Below, piece by piece: positions 10,029 through 19,018 of a stretch of 64,000 bases of DNA. Position 1 is the first letter of the stretch; each line of letters begins with the position of its first letter. Made by a program: the position numbers and the translations under genes. Origin of the DNA: Silvibacterium dinghuense (GTDB taxonomy: Bacteria > Acidobacteriota > Terriglobia > Terriglobales > Acidobacteriaceae); the NCBI RefSeq assembly GCF_004123295.1, contig NZ_SDMK01000003.1, positions 1 to 64,000 of the forward strand, given 5' to 3'. The notes below the pieces were generated by a model. The model was not told the DNA's origin, did not search any database, and worked only from the letters and a program-made list of their open reading frames with translations.

Positions 10029-13000
10029 ATGCACCTATGGTTCAGAAGATGTCTCCGCAGTGTGTCGTTTTGGCTGTTTGTGCTCCTTTGGACTTTCCCC
10101 TGCCTTGCACAGACCGCCCGATTTGCCGGTCAGGTTACCGACGCTCAGAATGCCGCCATCCCACATGCCGCCGTGGAAGTTACAAATCTTGACTCAGGCG
10201 TGCAACTGCATACCGAAACCGACGATGCCGGTTCCTACACTGTGCCCTATCTCACCGCCGGGCACTATCGCATTGTTGTGCAATCGCCAGGCTTCGGCGT
10301 TTCTGCTCACGACGTAGCGTTGGGTATGGGCCAGGCTCTGATCTTCAACGTGCAGTTAAGTGTTGGTAGCGCACAAACGACAGTCAATGTGCAGAGCGGA
10401 TCGGAACTCACGCAGCTGCATCTAGAGAACTCCGAGGTCAGTGGCACGATCACAGGTAAGGAAGTTGCCGGTATTCAGCTCAATGGCAGAAACTTCTCGC
10501 AACTCATTGCGCTTGCTCCTGGGGTCAGTAATCAGACCCAACAGGACGAAGCGCGGGTAGGCATGGCCGGCAGCGTTGCCTACAGCGTGAATGGTGGCCG
10601 CACCGAGTACAACAGTTTTCAGGTGGATGGCTCGGAAACGCTCAACGTCGGCATCAACAAGGATCACAGCACCCTCATCGTCTATCCCAGCATTGATGCA
10701 ATTCAGGAGATCAAGGTCCTCACCTCCAATTATGGCGCTATGTACCCGAGCACAGGCAATGGCACCACCATTGTCACCACCAAATCTGGTGCGGATAGCT
10801 ATCACGGCAGCCTCTATGAGTTCTTCCGCAATGAGGATCTCAATGCTAAAGGTTATTTCGATGTGGGTAACAGCGCTCCGCTCTATCGCCGCAATGATTT
10901 CGGCGGAACCATAGGCGGCCCATTGTCGATTCCGCATCTCTATGACGCGCGTAGCCACACTCACTTTTTCTTTTCTGAAGAAGCGCGCATTGAGAAAGAC
11001 CCTTATGCCTACCGGCAGGCTGTGCCCTCGCTTGGAGAGCGTAACGGAGATTTCAGTACTGTTTGCCCGGCCGTAGCCAATGGCGGCCAGGCATCGTTCT
11101 CCCGCACGGAGTATCCGGATTGCCCCGATCTCTACCTGGGCAACAGCACCAGCCCCTTCACTTTTTACAACAACCAGATGACTTATCCAGGAAATACCGG
11201 TGTCTTCCTCAACCATAATGCACTCGCGCTGCTTGGCAACGGCATCTTCCCTGCCCCGAACGCAACCACCGGCTGCACCACCACAGGCTCATCCTGCTAT
11301 CTCGCCGACGCTTCGCTGCCGACATACTGGAGAGAAGAACTCTTTCGCATCGACCATGCTCTCCCTGCGAATCAGCAATTGAGCTTCCGCTACATCCATG
11401 ATGAATGGAGCGAAACTACACCTGTCCCGCAGTATGCCTATACCCAGGACACCTTTCCCACCATCTGGAATAAGTTCTATGCGCCGGGCCTGAGCCTGGT
11501 AGCGCGGCTCTCCGGAGCCTTCTCTTCGAGCTTCCTCAACGAGCTTGTCGTCAGCTACACCAACTCTCACATCACTCTTCAGGATGAGGGCGCACCCGCG
11601 GTCAGTCTGGCACGGCCCACGATTCTCGATACAAGCTGCAGCAATACAGCGGAATGCGGGTTCAGCACCATCTTCAATAACGGCGGCCACGGCACCGATG
11701 GTATAGCCAAGATGCCTGGTGTCGCGATTGCAGGCAATAACGAAGAGTATGGCGGCCTGGGTTTTGCGACCGATCCTGGCTACATGCCATGGGAGCACAG
11801 CAACCCTGCCTACAGCTTTGCCGACAATCTCGACAAGATGCTGGGGCGGCATCACCTGCAATTCGGCGCCCAGTGGGTCGTCTTTCAACGCAATCAGATC
11901 AATGGTCCCATCGGCGCAGCTACGGGCGACACGCAAGGGCTGCTTACCTTCAGCAATGAGCGCACAATCGGCTCAACGGGCAATGCTTTTGCCGATTTTC
12001 TTTATAGCCAGACCACCAACGCCGCGCCGGCCGGTGGCTATGGAGCCATCTCCAGCTTCCAGCAGGACAGTGGTCAGTCCCACTATCGCCAGCGCTATCA
12101 AATCGTCGAGCCTTATATCCAGGACGACTTCAAAGCGACACCGCACCTGACATTAAACCTCGGCCTGCGCCTCAGTCTCTTCGGCACATTCACTACTGCT
12201 GATCACAATGCCTGGAACTGGGAGAGATCTATCTTCAGCTCAGCGCTGGCACAGACTGTAACAGTCGACGGAGAAGGCGGTCTGCGCAACCCTGAAACTG
12301 GCGCAAACTATCCGATTTATCTGAGCAACGGCAGCGTGAATCCGCTGGTAGTGAATGGCGTCGTGCGATGCGGCGTGAACGGCATCCCCTCCAGTTGCAT
12401 GTCCGGACATCTCTTCAATCCAGCGCCGCGCGTGGGCTTTGCCTGGGACCCGACCGGAGCCGGCAAACTGGCTCTGCGCGGAGGCTACGGCATCTTCTTC
12501 GAGCACGGTACCGCGGATGAGGCCAACACCGGCTCTCTCGAAGGCTCAGCCCCCATCGTTCTCAGCATGACGCAAATTAATCCTACCGGCTGGGGAACCA
12601 TTGGCCTGGACAACTCATCCGGTGTCTATTCCCCATCGGCCTTTCCTATCAATGTTACCGCCATTCCAACCAAAGCTGTATGGCCCTACGTGCAGCAGTG
12701 GAGCTTCAGCATGGAACACACACTCCCAGGCGACGCGCTTGCCACAGTGGCCTATGTGGGCAGCAAGGGTACACATCTCACGACAGAGGTCGAGAGCAAC
12801 CAGCTGACTCCGCTGGCAACGGGAAAGAATCCCTTCGCCGCCCACCAACCCCTGCACACCCGTGGCGCGAACTACGCAGCCAGCACAAGTTCGGATACAG
12901 GTGACTGCACAGTTTCGCCCGCAGGTGTCTTTACACTCATCAACGGCACGACGGTGAGCCCGGGCGATGCGGCCTATCCCAATGTTGTCTCTGCGTGCTA

Positions 13001-14033
13001 CAGCGCGATCGGCGCAGTCAACAGCTTCTCGTCAGCCACCGCCAATAGCATCTCACCGAATTCACTGCGCAGTTATGCCCCGGGCATCGGTGAAATCTAT
13101 GCTCTGGAGAATGTCGCCAACTCCAACTACAACGCTCTCCAGGCCACACTCCGCAGAACGCGCGGCCCTCTGACACTGGGCATCGCATATACCTACAGCC
13201 ATTCCTTCGATAATGCCTCTGACCGCTCGGACAGCACCTTCGTCAACTCCTTCAACCTGCGCTCGAATCGTGCCAGCTCGAACTTTGACCAGCGCCATCT
13301 CCTGCACATCAGCTATATCTACGACCTGCCTTTGATCCAGTTTTTTGATAACTTCCTGCACTTCATGGACAACGATCCCACCAATACAGCCGCGGATCAG
13401 CCCTATGACCGCGGTGCATGGGCCAATTCCCGCTCAGTCAAGGCTGTACTCGGAGGATGGCAGCTCAGTGGTCTCACGCTCTATGAAACCGGCATCCCTT
13501 TCACCGTCGTGAATAACGGTACGCCGACGGGCATCAGCGCGCTCGATAACGCAGGCGTAGCGAACGGCGTAGGCTCAGGCTCCTATCCTGATCTCTCCGG
13601 CATCTCGCCTCACAGCCGTGTACCCGCAGGCGGCAGGAACAGCAAAAGCTTTGGCCCGCTTTTACTGAATCCCGCAGCGTTCCTCGCTCCGCAGGGCCTC
13701 ACTTTTGGTAATGCCGGACGCAACTCCCTCAACAATCCCAGCCGATGGAACTGGGATATGGCTCTGCTCAAAACCTTCCGGATAGCCGGGGTCGTCAACG
13801 CCGAGTTCCGCGCGGAATCCTTCAATGTCTTCAACCACACCCAGTTCCGTATCTATGATCCGACCCTCGGCAATCAGGCGGAGAACGAAGTCAGCTGCTA
13901 TGGCGGACCAGTCGCCTATTACAGCGCGGGAGGAGGAGACGGAACCGACTGCCTCACCGGTAATTCCTTTCTCCATCCTGTCGACGCCCACCGTCCGCGC
14001 ACCCTGCAGCTGGCACTGAAACTGGCATTCTGA
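10029..14033 (+). CDS. Oar-like TonB-dependent receptor
   Basis: 1,334 aa with a signal peptide (about 1-27, ending CLAQ). Residues about 30-115 form a carboxypeptidase-regulatory-like beta-sandwich (FAGQVTDAQNAAIPHAAVEVTN...GSYTVPYLTAGHYRIVVQSPGF). A plug-like section follows (QLNGRNFSQLIALAPGV, YSVNGGRTEYNSFQVDGSE, IQEIKVLTSNYGAMYPSTGNGTTIVTTKSG). The rest is a large outer-membrane beta-barrel ending in the aromatic-terminal ALKLAF. There is no N-terminal STN signalling domain, so any link to the sigma factor is not of the FecA type. It lies 14 bp after the sigma gene and 11 bp before the next gene, so is co-transcribed. Substrate unknown, probably a large oligomer. Confidence 0.88.
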   Translation: MHLWFRRCLRSVSFWLFVLLWTFPCLAQTARFAGQVTDAQNAAIPHAAVEVTNLDSGVQLHTETDDAGSYTVPYLTAGHYRIVVQSPGFGVSAHDVALGMGQALIFNVQLSVGSAQTTVNVQSGSELTQLHLENSEVSGTITGKEVAGIQLNGRNFSQLIALAPGVSNQTQQDEARVGMAGSVAYSVNGGRTEYNSFQVDGSETLNVGINKDHSTLIVYPSIDAIQEIKVLTSNYGAMYPSTGNGTTIVTTKSGADSYHGSLYEFFRNEDLNAKGYFDVGNSAPLYRRNDFGGTIGGPLSIPHLYDARSHTHFFFSEEARIEKDPYAYRQAVPSLGERNGDFSTVCPAVANGGQASFSRTEYPDCPDLYLGNSTSPFTFYNNQMTYPGNTGVFLNHNALALLGNGIFPAPNATTGCTTTGSSCYLADASLPTYWREELFRIDHALPANQQLSFRYIHDEWSETTPVPQYAYTQDTFPTIWNKFYAPGLSLVARLSGAFSSSFLNELVVSYTNSHITLQDEGAPAVSLARPTILDTSCSNTAECGFSTIFNNGGHGTDGIAKMPGVAIAGNNEEYGGLGFATDPGYMPWEHSNPAYSFADNLDKMLGRHHLQFGAQWVVFQRNQINGPIGAATGDTQGLLTFSNERTIGSTGNAFADFLYSQTTNAAPAGGYGAISSFQQDSGQSHYRQRYQIVEPYIQDDFKATPHLTLNLGLRLSLFGTFTTADHNAWNWERSIFSSALAQTVTVDGEGGLRNPETGANYPIYLSNGSVNPLVVNGVVRCGVNGIPSSCMSGHLFNPAPRVGFAWDPTGAGKLALRGGYGIFFEHGTADEANTGSLEGSAPIVLSMTQINPTGWGTIGLDNSSGVYSPSAFPINVTAIPTKAVWPYVQQWSFSMEHTLPGDALATVAYVGSKGTHLTTEVESNQLTPLATGKNPFAAHQPLHTRGANYAASTSSDTGDCTVSPAGVFTLINGTTVSPGDAAYPNVVSACYSAIGAVNSFSSATANSISPNSLRSYAPGIGEIYALENVANSNYNALQATLRRTRGPLTLGIAYTYSHSFDNASDRSDSTFVNSFNLRSNRASSNFDQRHLLHISYIYDLPLIQFFDNFLHFMDNDPTNTAADQPYDRGAWANSRSVKAVLGGWQLSGLTLYETGIPFTVVNNGTPTGISALDNAGVANGVGSGSYPDLSGISPHSRVPAGGRNSKSFGPLLLNPAAFLAPQGLTFGNAGRNSLNNPSRWNWDMALLKTFRIAGVVNAEFRAESFNVFNHTQFRIYDPTLGNQAENEVSCYGGPVAYYSAGGGDGTDCLTGNSFLHPVDAHRPRTLQLALKLAF

Positions 14034-14044
14034 GCGAGGTTGAC

Positions 14045-15433
14045 ATGAAGAAAATATTTTTACGCCGCAGTTCGCCTCTCCCCTCTGTCAACATCGTTTG
14101 CTCTCCATGCACCGCACCTGCATATGTGACGTGGTCGAGCCATCGGCCCATGCTTACTCTTGCTTCGCTTCACGCACTTTTGCTGTTCACGATACTGCTC
14201 GGCTGTGGCGGAGGATCAACAACGCTGGTAGTTCCCAATCCAGACGCTACCGTGGGACTTCCTACACCTTCTGCCGCGAGTGCAAGCAATACTTACTCCG
14301 GCGGGCAGAGTCCGGGAGCGTGGACTTTCATTGTCAATCACACCTCGAACACTTACACCTATCGGCCCATCACCTATTCCACGGCCTCGACCTCAGGTAC
14401 CTTCCAGTCGGCGCATGGATTTCTCCAACTCGGCGCCGACAGCTCTGCCGGATATGCTGTCGAGGTTCCCGGCCGTGCGGCTATACTCCGGCCAGGAGAT
14501 AGCACCACACCACCGATCTTCGCTGTACCCCAGACCCAATGCTATGCCATTACCGGCCGGGTCCGTTTCCAGTACATCGGAATGCAGGCCGGCACCTTTT
14601 CCAATAGCTTTGGCGGCAGCGCACCCACACTCGGCTATGGCAGTGTTGTCGCAAGTACAGACACTACCGGCAAGAGCTGGCAGTTCCAGAGCCTGCAAGG
14701 GAACATCGTGATCGGACCCGGCTCGTTCAACGGAAGCTGTGCGACATCCAACGATCAGGCCACGATTAGTTTTACCGGGCAGCAGAGCATCCTCAATTTA
14801 CTGTGGACTCCCAACCAGGTCGAAGCACCCACGGCTGGTACGCAGTCCAACATATGGATCGGCCCCTCCGGCTTCTTTGCCTCCGACCAGAGCGACCCCA
14901 CGGCATCGTCACCTACAGGAGCCTCCGTCGCCGGCATCATTGAGCCGACCTCAGCACTGACTACGAGCAGCGTGACGACCCAGCAATACGCCGGTTTCTT
15001 CTACCAGTCGGCCACCGCTCTGGGATACAACGGCACATCTCCAACGATCACGATCACCTCACCGATTGCCTTCGGCCAGACCGCCTCTTCGGGAACTTCG
15101 ATGACCGGCGGCATTTATCCCAACGACGATGTAAGCCAAACGCCGGAAGCAAACATCGTCCTCACATTGGGTGCGCAGGACGCCACCTACAACGGCCTCT
15201 ATAGCTCAGCCACTCTTACCGTCCTCGATCCCAACCAGAACTGCGCCAATTACACGGGAGGAGGAAGCACGGCTACTACCAGTCTCAACGCTCAGGGTTA
15301 CGTCACTTGCACCTTCCCCGCGATCGTTGTCGCTGGCAATCCGGAGAATAAGTACGTCCTCTTCGTCACCTCTTATAACTGGGCCGCCCGCATCGGAGGG
15401 GCTCCCCTGCAGCTCTATCTCGTTCAGCAGTAG
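14045..15433 (+). CDS. Putative exported lipoprotein of unknown function
   Basis: 462 aa. The N-terminus carries a hydrophobic segment followed by LLGC-GGGS, a plausible lipobox with the acylated Cys near residue 56. The ATG at 14045 has GAGG upstream; an internal ATG at 14150 would give a more usual short lipoprotein signal and could be the true start. The mature part is rich in Ser, Thr, Gly and Tyr, without recognisable enzymatic motifs, and looks like an all-beta secreted protein. It follows the receptor by 11 bp. By analogy with receptor/surface-lipoprotein pairs it may be the partner that captures ligand at the cell surface (inference). Confidence 0.65.
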   Translation: MKKIFLRRSSPLPSVNIVCSPCTAPAYVTWSSHRPMLTLASLHALLLFTILLGCGGGSTTLVVPNPDATVGLPTPSAASASNTYSGGQSPGAWTFIVNHTSNTYTYRPITYSTASTSGTFQSAHGFLQLGADSSAGYAVEVPGRAAILRPGDSTTPPIFAVPQTQCYAITGRVRFQYIGMQAGTFSNSFGGSAPTLGYGSVVASTDTTGKSWQFQSLQGNIVIGPGSFNGSCATSNDQATISFTGQQSILNLLWTPNQVEAPTAGTQSNIWIGPSGFFASDQSDPTASSPTGASVAGIIEPTSALTTSSVTTQQYAGFFYQSATALGYNGTSPTITITSPIAFGQTASSGTSMTGGIYPNDDVSQTPEANIVLTLGAQDATYNGLYSSATLTVLDPNQNCANYTGGGSTATTSLNAQGYVTCTFPAIVVAGNPENKYVLFVTSYNWAARIGGAPLQLYLVQQ

Positions 15434-15492
15434 CCGGCCCGGGCCTCGAGCGTCCGACGCAAAGTGCGCAACCACCACATCCGGAGGTTTCC

Positions 15493-16494
15493 ATGTTCCG
15501 CTCCCCCAGCATGCCCCGCACCAGCTTTGCTGCCTGCTTACTGTTCTCTATCCTCACGCCCGCTCTCTGGAGCCAGCAGGCACAAGCGCCAGCCCAGAAT
15601 CCGAGCACTGAACGCTGGGACATTCTTTCTCTAACAGGCAGTGGTCTGCATGCGCAGCCGCCAATTCTCGGCCAGAAGGACACCCTGCCCGATTTCACTC
15701 GCGAGCTGATACAGGTGCAATGGCGTGATAACGACCCAATGGATCTCTATGTAATTCGTCCAGCGGGAATCGCAAAGCCTCCGGTTGTTTTGGTGCTCTA
15801 CAGCTATCCCACCGATACGGCAAAATTTCTCAACAATGCACTGTGTGAGAATTTCATCCGGCATGGTTTTGCCGTTGCCGGATTCGTCTCCGCGCTGACC
15901 GGCTCTCGCTACCATGATCGGCCAATGAAGCAGTGGTTCGTCAGCCAGCTCCCCGAGTCTATCGGTGCGTCAGTACACGATGTACAGATGGTGATCAACT
16001 ATCTGGAAACTCGCAGCGATCTCGACGCCGACCGTGTTGGAATCTTCGGCCAGGGCTCCGGCGGCACCATTGCAATCCTTGCTGCAGCCACCGACTCGCG
16101 CATCCAGGCTGTCGATGTGATGGATCCCTGGGGGGACTGGCCCAATTGGCTGGCTAAATCTCCGCAGGTTCCAGAGAGCGAGCGCCCTGCCTACCTGCGG
16201 CCGGAGTTCCTGGCATCGGTTGCACCGCTTGATCCCGTCCATTGGCTGACTCAATGGCGGAAACATCCAACACACACGGTAATCCGCATTCAGGAGAACC
16301 TCTTCAACCTCGCTATGCCGGAAGATGTGCGTCGTCAGATGGAAACTGCTGCAGCCGGCAGCGCCGAAATCGTCGAGTACCATAGCCGGCAGGAATACCT
16401 CGAAAAAGTAAGTACGAATAGCCGGATGCTCGACTGGATGCAGTCGAAGCTGGACACGAAAAATCTCAGTGCCGATAACAAGGCTGGCAGCTGA
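15493..16494 (+). CDS. Exported alpha/beta-hydrolase-like protein, nucleophile position altered
   Basis: 333 aa with a signal peptide (about 1-27, ending LWSQ) and a good ribosome-binding site (CGGAGG, 6 nt before ATG). The sequence follows the dienelactone-hydrolase/acetyl-xylan-esterase type of alpha/beta fold: a strand PPVVLVLYSYPTD, then DADRVGIFGQGSGGTIAILAAATDSRIQAVDVMDPWG. At the nucleophile elbow, the expected GxSxGG reads G186-Q-G188-S189-G-G, so the catalytic serine is either displaced by one residue or lost. The usual C-terminal Asp/His pair is not obvious. Last gene of the sigma/receptor operon (59 bp after the lipoprotein). It may be a binding protein or an esterase with an unusual elbow. 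Confidence 0.65.
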   Translation: MFRSPSMPRTSFAACLLFSILTPALWSQQAQAPAQNPSTERWDILSLTGSGLHAQPPILGQKDTLPDFTRELIQVQWRDNDPMDLYVIRPAGIAKPPVVLVLYSYPTDTAKFLNNALCENFIRHGFAVAGFVSALTGSRYHDRPMKQWFVSQLPESIGASVHDVQMVINYLETRSDLDADRVGIFGQGSGGTIAILAAATDSRIQAVDVMDPWGDWPNWLAKSPQVPESERPAYLRPEFLASVAPLDPVHWLTQWRKHPTHTVIRIQENLFNLAMPEDVRRQMETAAAGSAEIVEYHSRQEYLEKVSTNSRMLDWMQSKLDTKNLSADNKAGS

Positions 16495-17425
16495 TCTCTA
16501 CCGATTATTTTGGATAAATTAGAGCCGAGCAGTTAAAGAAGAGCCTGGCTTTACCATGCCAGGTCGGATGTTAGTCCGCAGCCATTCATGCTATCAAGCA
16601 GCGATCTCTGCCAATAAACAGCGGATATCACCTGCGGCGCATAGTCAACAGCCTGTGCATGGCGGGAACGGATCATCTGCCGGCTAGTGACCATCGCGTA
16701 CAGAAAGCGAAAGCCGTTCGTCAGCTTTGCCGTCCAGAGATCCGTTCCTGCACTGCCGATCGGCACAACGGGCGCCTCACGCAGATTACTTTCGGAGAGA
16801 TCAGACATGATGGCCTTGCGCGTCAGTTGCCCAATGCCCACCAGCACCTCCTAAATATGCAGCTTCAGATTCGAGGATCGGGTCACCTCTGATGGAGGTC
16901 GGAGAGCATAGGCGCTGGGCTTCGAGATACAGAGGATCATGCGGTTCAGACTCCGGATCATGTGGCCCGGACTCAGTACGCTGCTCGATTGAAGGAACAT
17001 AGGTGCCAGGCCTAGGCGTGATCATCACCAGGCGCAGCCTGATGACAGAGAGTCAGACGGCGAAGCTCATATGCGGTCACACAGACAATCGCATCCGCGC
17101 CGGTATAAAGCACTTCGACGATAGAGCGGAGAAAAGCCTGGCATCGCTGACCACGGCCAAATTCTTCGCTGTTTCGTATGTACCGAACAATCTGCGCAGT
17201 ATGAATAATGATCTTACTTGGCAGACACGCCATCTTTGGTGCAAGCGCCACGATCTATTTGCGCTATATGGCCACTACTCGCTGCCTACGCGCGGCAAAG
17301 GTTCAGGCTAACTATTGGGAGCCGGCATCGCGTCAAGAATAACGGGATCATCACCTCCCGATTGTCCTGCCATGCTCGTCTGTTCCCCATTCGTGTTCAC
17401 ATCTTTCGCGTAATCCAAGAGTGCA
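16495..17425. other. Gene-poor 0.9-kb region, possible decayed gene
   Basis: No intact gene is supported between the hydrolase-like gene and the SDR gene. Minus-strand open stretches at 17251-17012, 17028-16801 and 16847-16551 abut or overlap in different frames and could together be the remains of one frameshifted minus-strand gene, but no family was recognised. A 6-bp-stem hairpin (CCTGGC 16544-16549, GCCAGG 16558-16563) lacks a T-run and is a weak terminator candidate for the preceding operon. Confidence 0.35.
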
Positions 17426-18199
17426 TCAGATCCCCTTGACTTCGCCACCATCCATGCGCACGGAGGTTCCGGTCATCCACCTGGCCTCTGGCGACACCAT
17501 GAACGCTAACAGCGCGGCAATCTCCTCTGGCTCTCCGTAACGGCTGATACCCGCCTCTTCAGGAAACTTCTTTGTCGCCTCTTCAACGCTCATATTATGA
17601 GCCGGCGCCCATTTCTCAAGAAACGATCGCCGCCTTCCCGTCATCACCGCGCCCGGCACAATGCTGTTCACCTGTACGCCGTCTTTGATTCCCTGCTCCG
17701 CAAAAGCTTTTGCCATGGCAATAATCGCTGCGTTGGTCGTTGCTACCGCGGCAAAGCCAGGTTTTGGATCGAGCGCCGCACTCCCCGACATGAAGACCAC
17801 TGATCCCTTGCTTGCTTTCAGCGCTTCCCACGCTCGAATCGTTAACCTGCGCGCTCCATGAAGCTTCAGTTCCATGCCCTGATACCATTGCTCGTCCGTC
17901 ATCTCAAAAAGATCGATCTGTGGCACCGCTCCTGCGATATTGAGCAGAGCATCGATACGATCGTAGCGATCCAGTGTCGATTGGACAACCGTTTCAGGCG
18001 CATCCACTCTGCTAAGATCTAGCACCAAAGAAAGTGGCTCGGCTCCTGCCGTGCGAACCGCATCCGCAACATCCTTCAGCGAATCTCCGTTCCTTGCGAC
18101 AAGAACAACTGCGGAAAAATCTTTAGCCAGTCGAATGGCAGTTGAGCGGCCAATGCCTTGACTGGCGCCGGTAACGATAGCCACAGAGTTCTGTTTCAC
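17426..18199 (-). CDS. SDR-family protein lacking the catalytic Tyr and Lys
   Basis: 257 aa, full length for a classical short-chain dehydrogenase/reductase. The cofactor motif TGASQGIG (residues 10-17), the NIAG motif (87-90) and the VNSIVPGAVMT strand are intact, so NAD(P) binding is expected. In the active-site segment PGFAAVATTNAAIIAMAKA the Tyr of YxxxK aligns with V152 and the Lys with N156, and the Ser position falls on G139 between two serines. It is therefore probably not a standard oxidoreductase. It is the last of three minus-strand genes divergent from the CGNR regulator, 66 bp after the preceding hydrolase gene. Confidence 0.8.
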   Translation of the reverse strand: MKQNSVAIVTGASQGIGRSTAIRLAKDFSAVVLVARNGDSLKDVADAVRTAGAEPLSLVLDLSRVDAPETVVQSTLDRYDRIDALLNIAGAVPQIDLFEMTDEQWYQGMELKLHGARRLTIRAWEALKASKGSVVFMSGSAALDPKPGFAAVATTNAAIIAMAKAFAEQGIKDGVQVNSIVPGAVMTGRRRSFLEKWAPAHNMSVEEATKKFPEEAGISRYGEPEEIAALLAFMVSPEARWMTGTSVRMDGGEVKGI

Positions 18200-18265
18200 G
18201 AAAGTACTCCTGTCCTATGAAAATGCACAGCACCGCGGAATCCTGCATAGCCATCGCACCGCTTT

Positions 18266-18961
18266 TCAGAGCAATGCTGTTTGGGCTGCCTCGCGAATAA
18301 TGCCTGTAACTTTATCCGGCGCAGTGAGCAGCGGCGTGTGGTCAACGGCGAATGAGCGTATCGTCGCGTTCATCCGTTCTGCCAGAAAACGCTGTGTTGT
18401 GGGATGAATCATCCGGTCTTCTTCTGCAAGCAGGTACCAGCTCCGCTTGGTCTTCCATGCAGGCGAAGTAATTGGTTCTTGAATACTCCTGACCGAAATT
18501 GGCCGCTGCACCGCACGGCTCAAAGCAATCTGTTCAGCGGTTGCATTCTGCGCAAATGCCTCTGCGAAGCTCTCATCAGGCATCCAGATGAAGCCGTCTG
18601 CATCTGGTGCAAGCTTAGGAGCTTTTGGATGAGATGCTTCACGATAGAAGACGTCCGCAACTGTTTCTCCCTCGTCCGGAGCCAAAGCGGCAACATAGAC
18701 GAGCGCCTTCACACGCTCGTCGTTCGCCGTTCCCACGACCGCTCCGGCGTAGGCATGCCCAGCAACAATCACCGGACCTTGTGTGCGGGCAATTGTCCGC
18801 CGCAGCGCCTCAGCATCCTCGCTCAGTGAAGTAAGTGGAATAGGTGCAGCTACAACGTGGAATCCGTCGTCCTGCAGCCGGCGGATGACGGGCTCCCAGC
18901 TCGAACCATCCGCCCATGCGCCATGGATCACAATTACTGTGGCATTTCTCAATGTTGACAT
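18266..18961 (-). CDS. Alpha/beta-hydrolase-fold protein with Ala at the nucleophile
   Basis: 231 aa from the ATG at 18961, chosen over an upstream in-frame ATG at 19018 because GAGGAAA precedes it and family members begin with a strand (TVIVIHGAWADGSSW) at this point. The oxyanion region HGAW is typical of small esterase-like alpha/beta hydrolases. At the elbow the expected GHSxGG reads G68-H-A70-Y-A-G, so the nucleophilic serine is alanine. The putative acid (LAEEDRMI) and His (DHTPLL) are present. Lies 57 bp after the epoxide-hydrolase-like gene and 66 bp before the SDR gene; one operon is likely. Confidence 0.78.
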   Translation of the reverse strand: MSTLRNATVIVIHGAWADGSSWEPVIRRLQDDGFHVVAAPIPLTSLSEDAEALRRTIARTQGPVIVAGHAYAGAVVGTANDERVKALVYVAALAPDEGETVADVFYREASHPKAPKLAPDADGFIWMPDESFAEAFAQNATAEQIALSRAVQRPISVRSIQEPITSPAWKTKRSWYLLAEEDRMIHPTTQRFLAERMNATIRSFAVDHTPLLTAPDKVTGIIREAAQTALL

Positions 18962-19018
18962 GATGATTTTCCTCTTTTCATCTTTTCGTACGGATGAGAT
19001 GCGAGACTGGCGACGCAA

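Noticed and set aside
16544-16563. Hairpin after the sigma/receptor operon as a terminator
   Set aside because: Only a 6-bp stem and no T-run on the plus strand; kept as a weak note within the gene-poor region.
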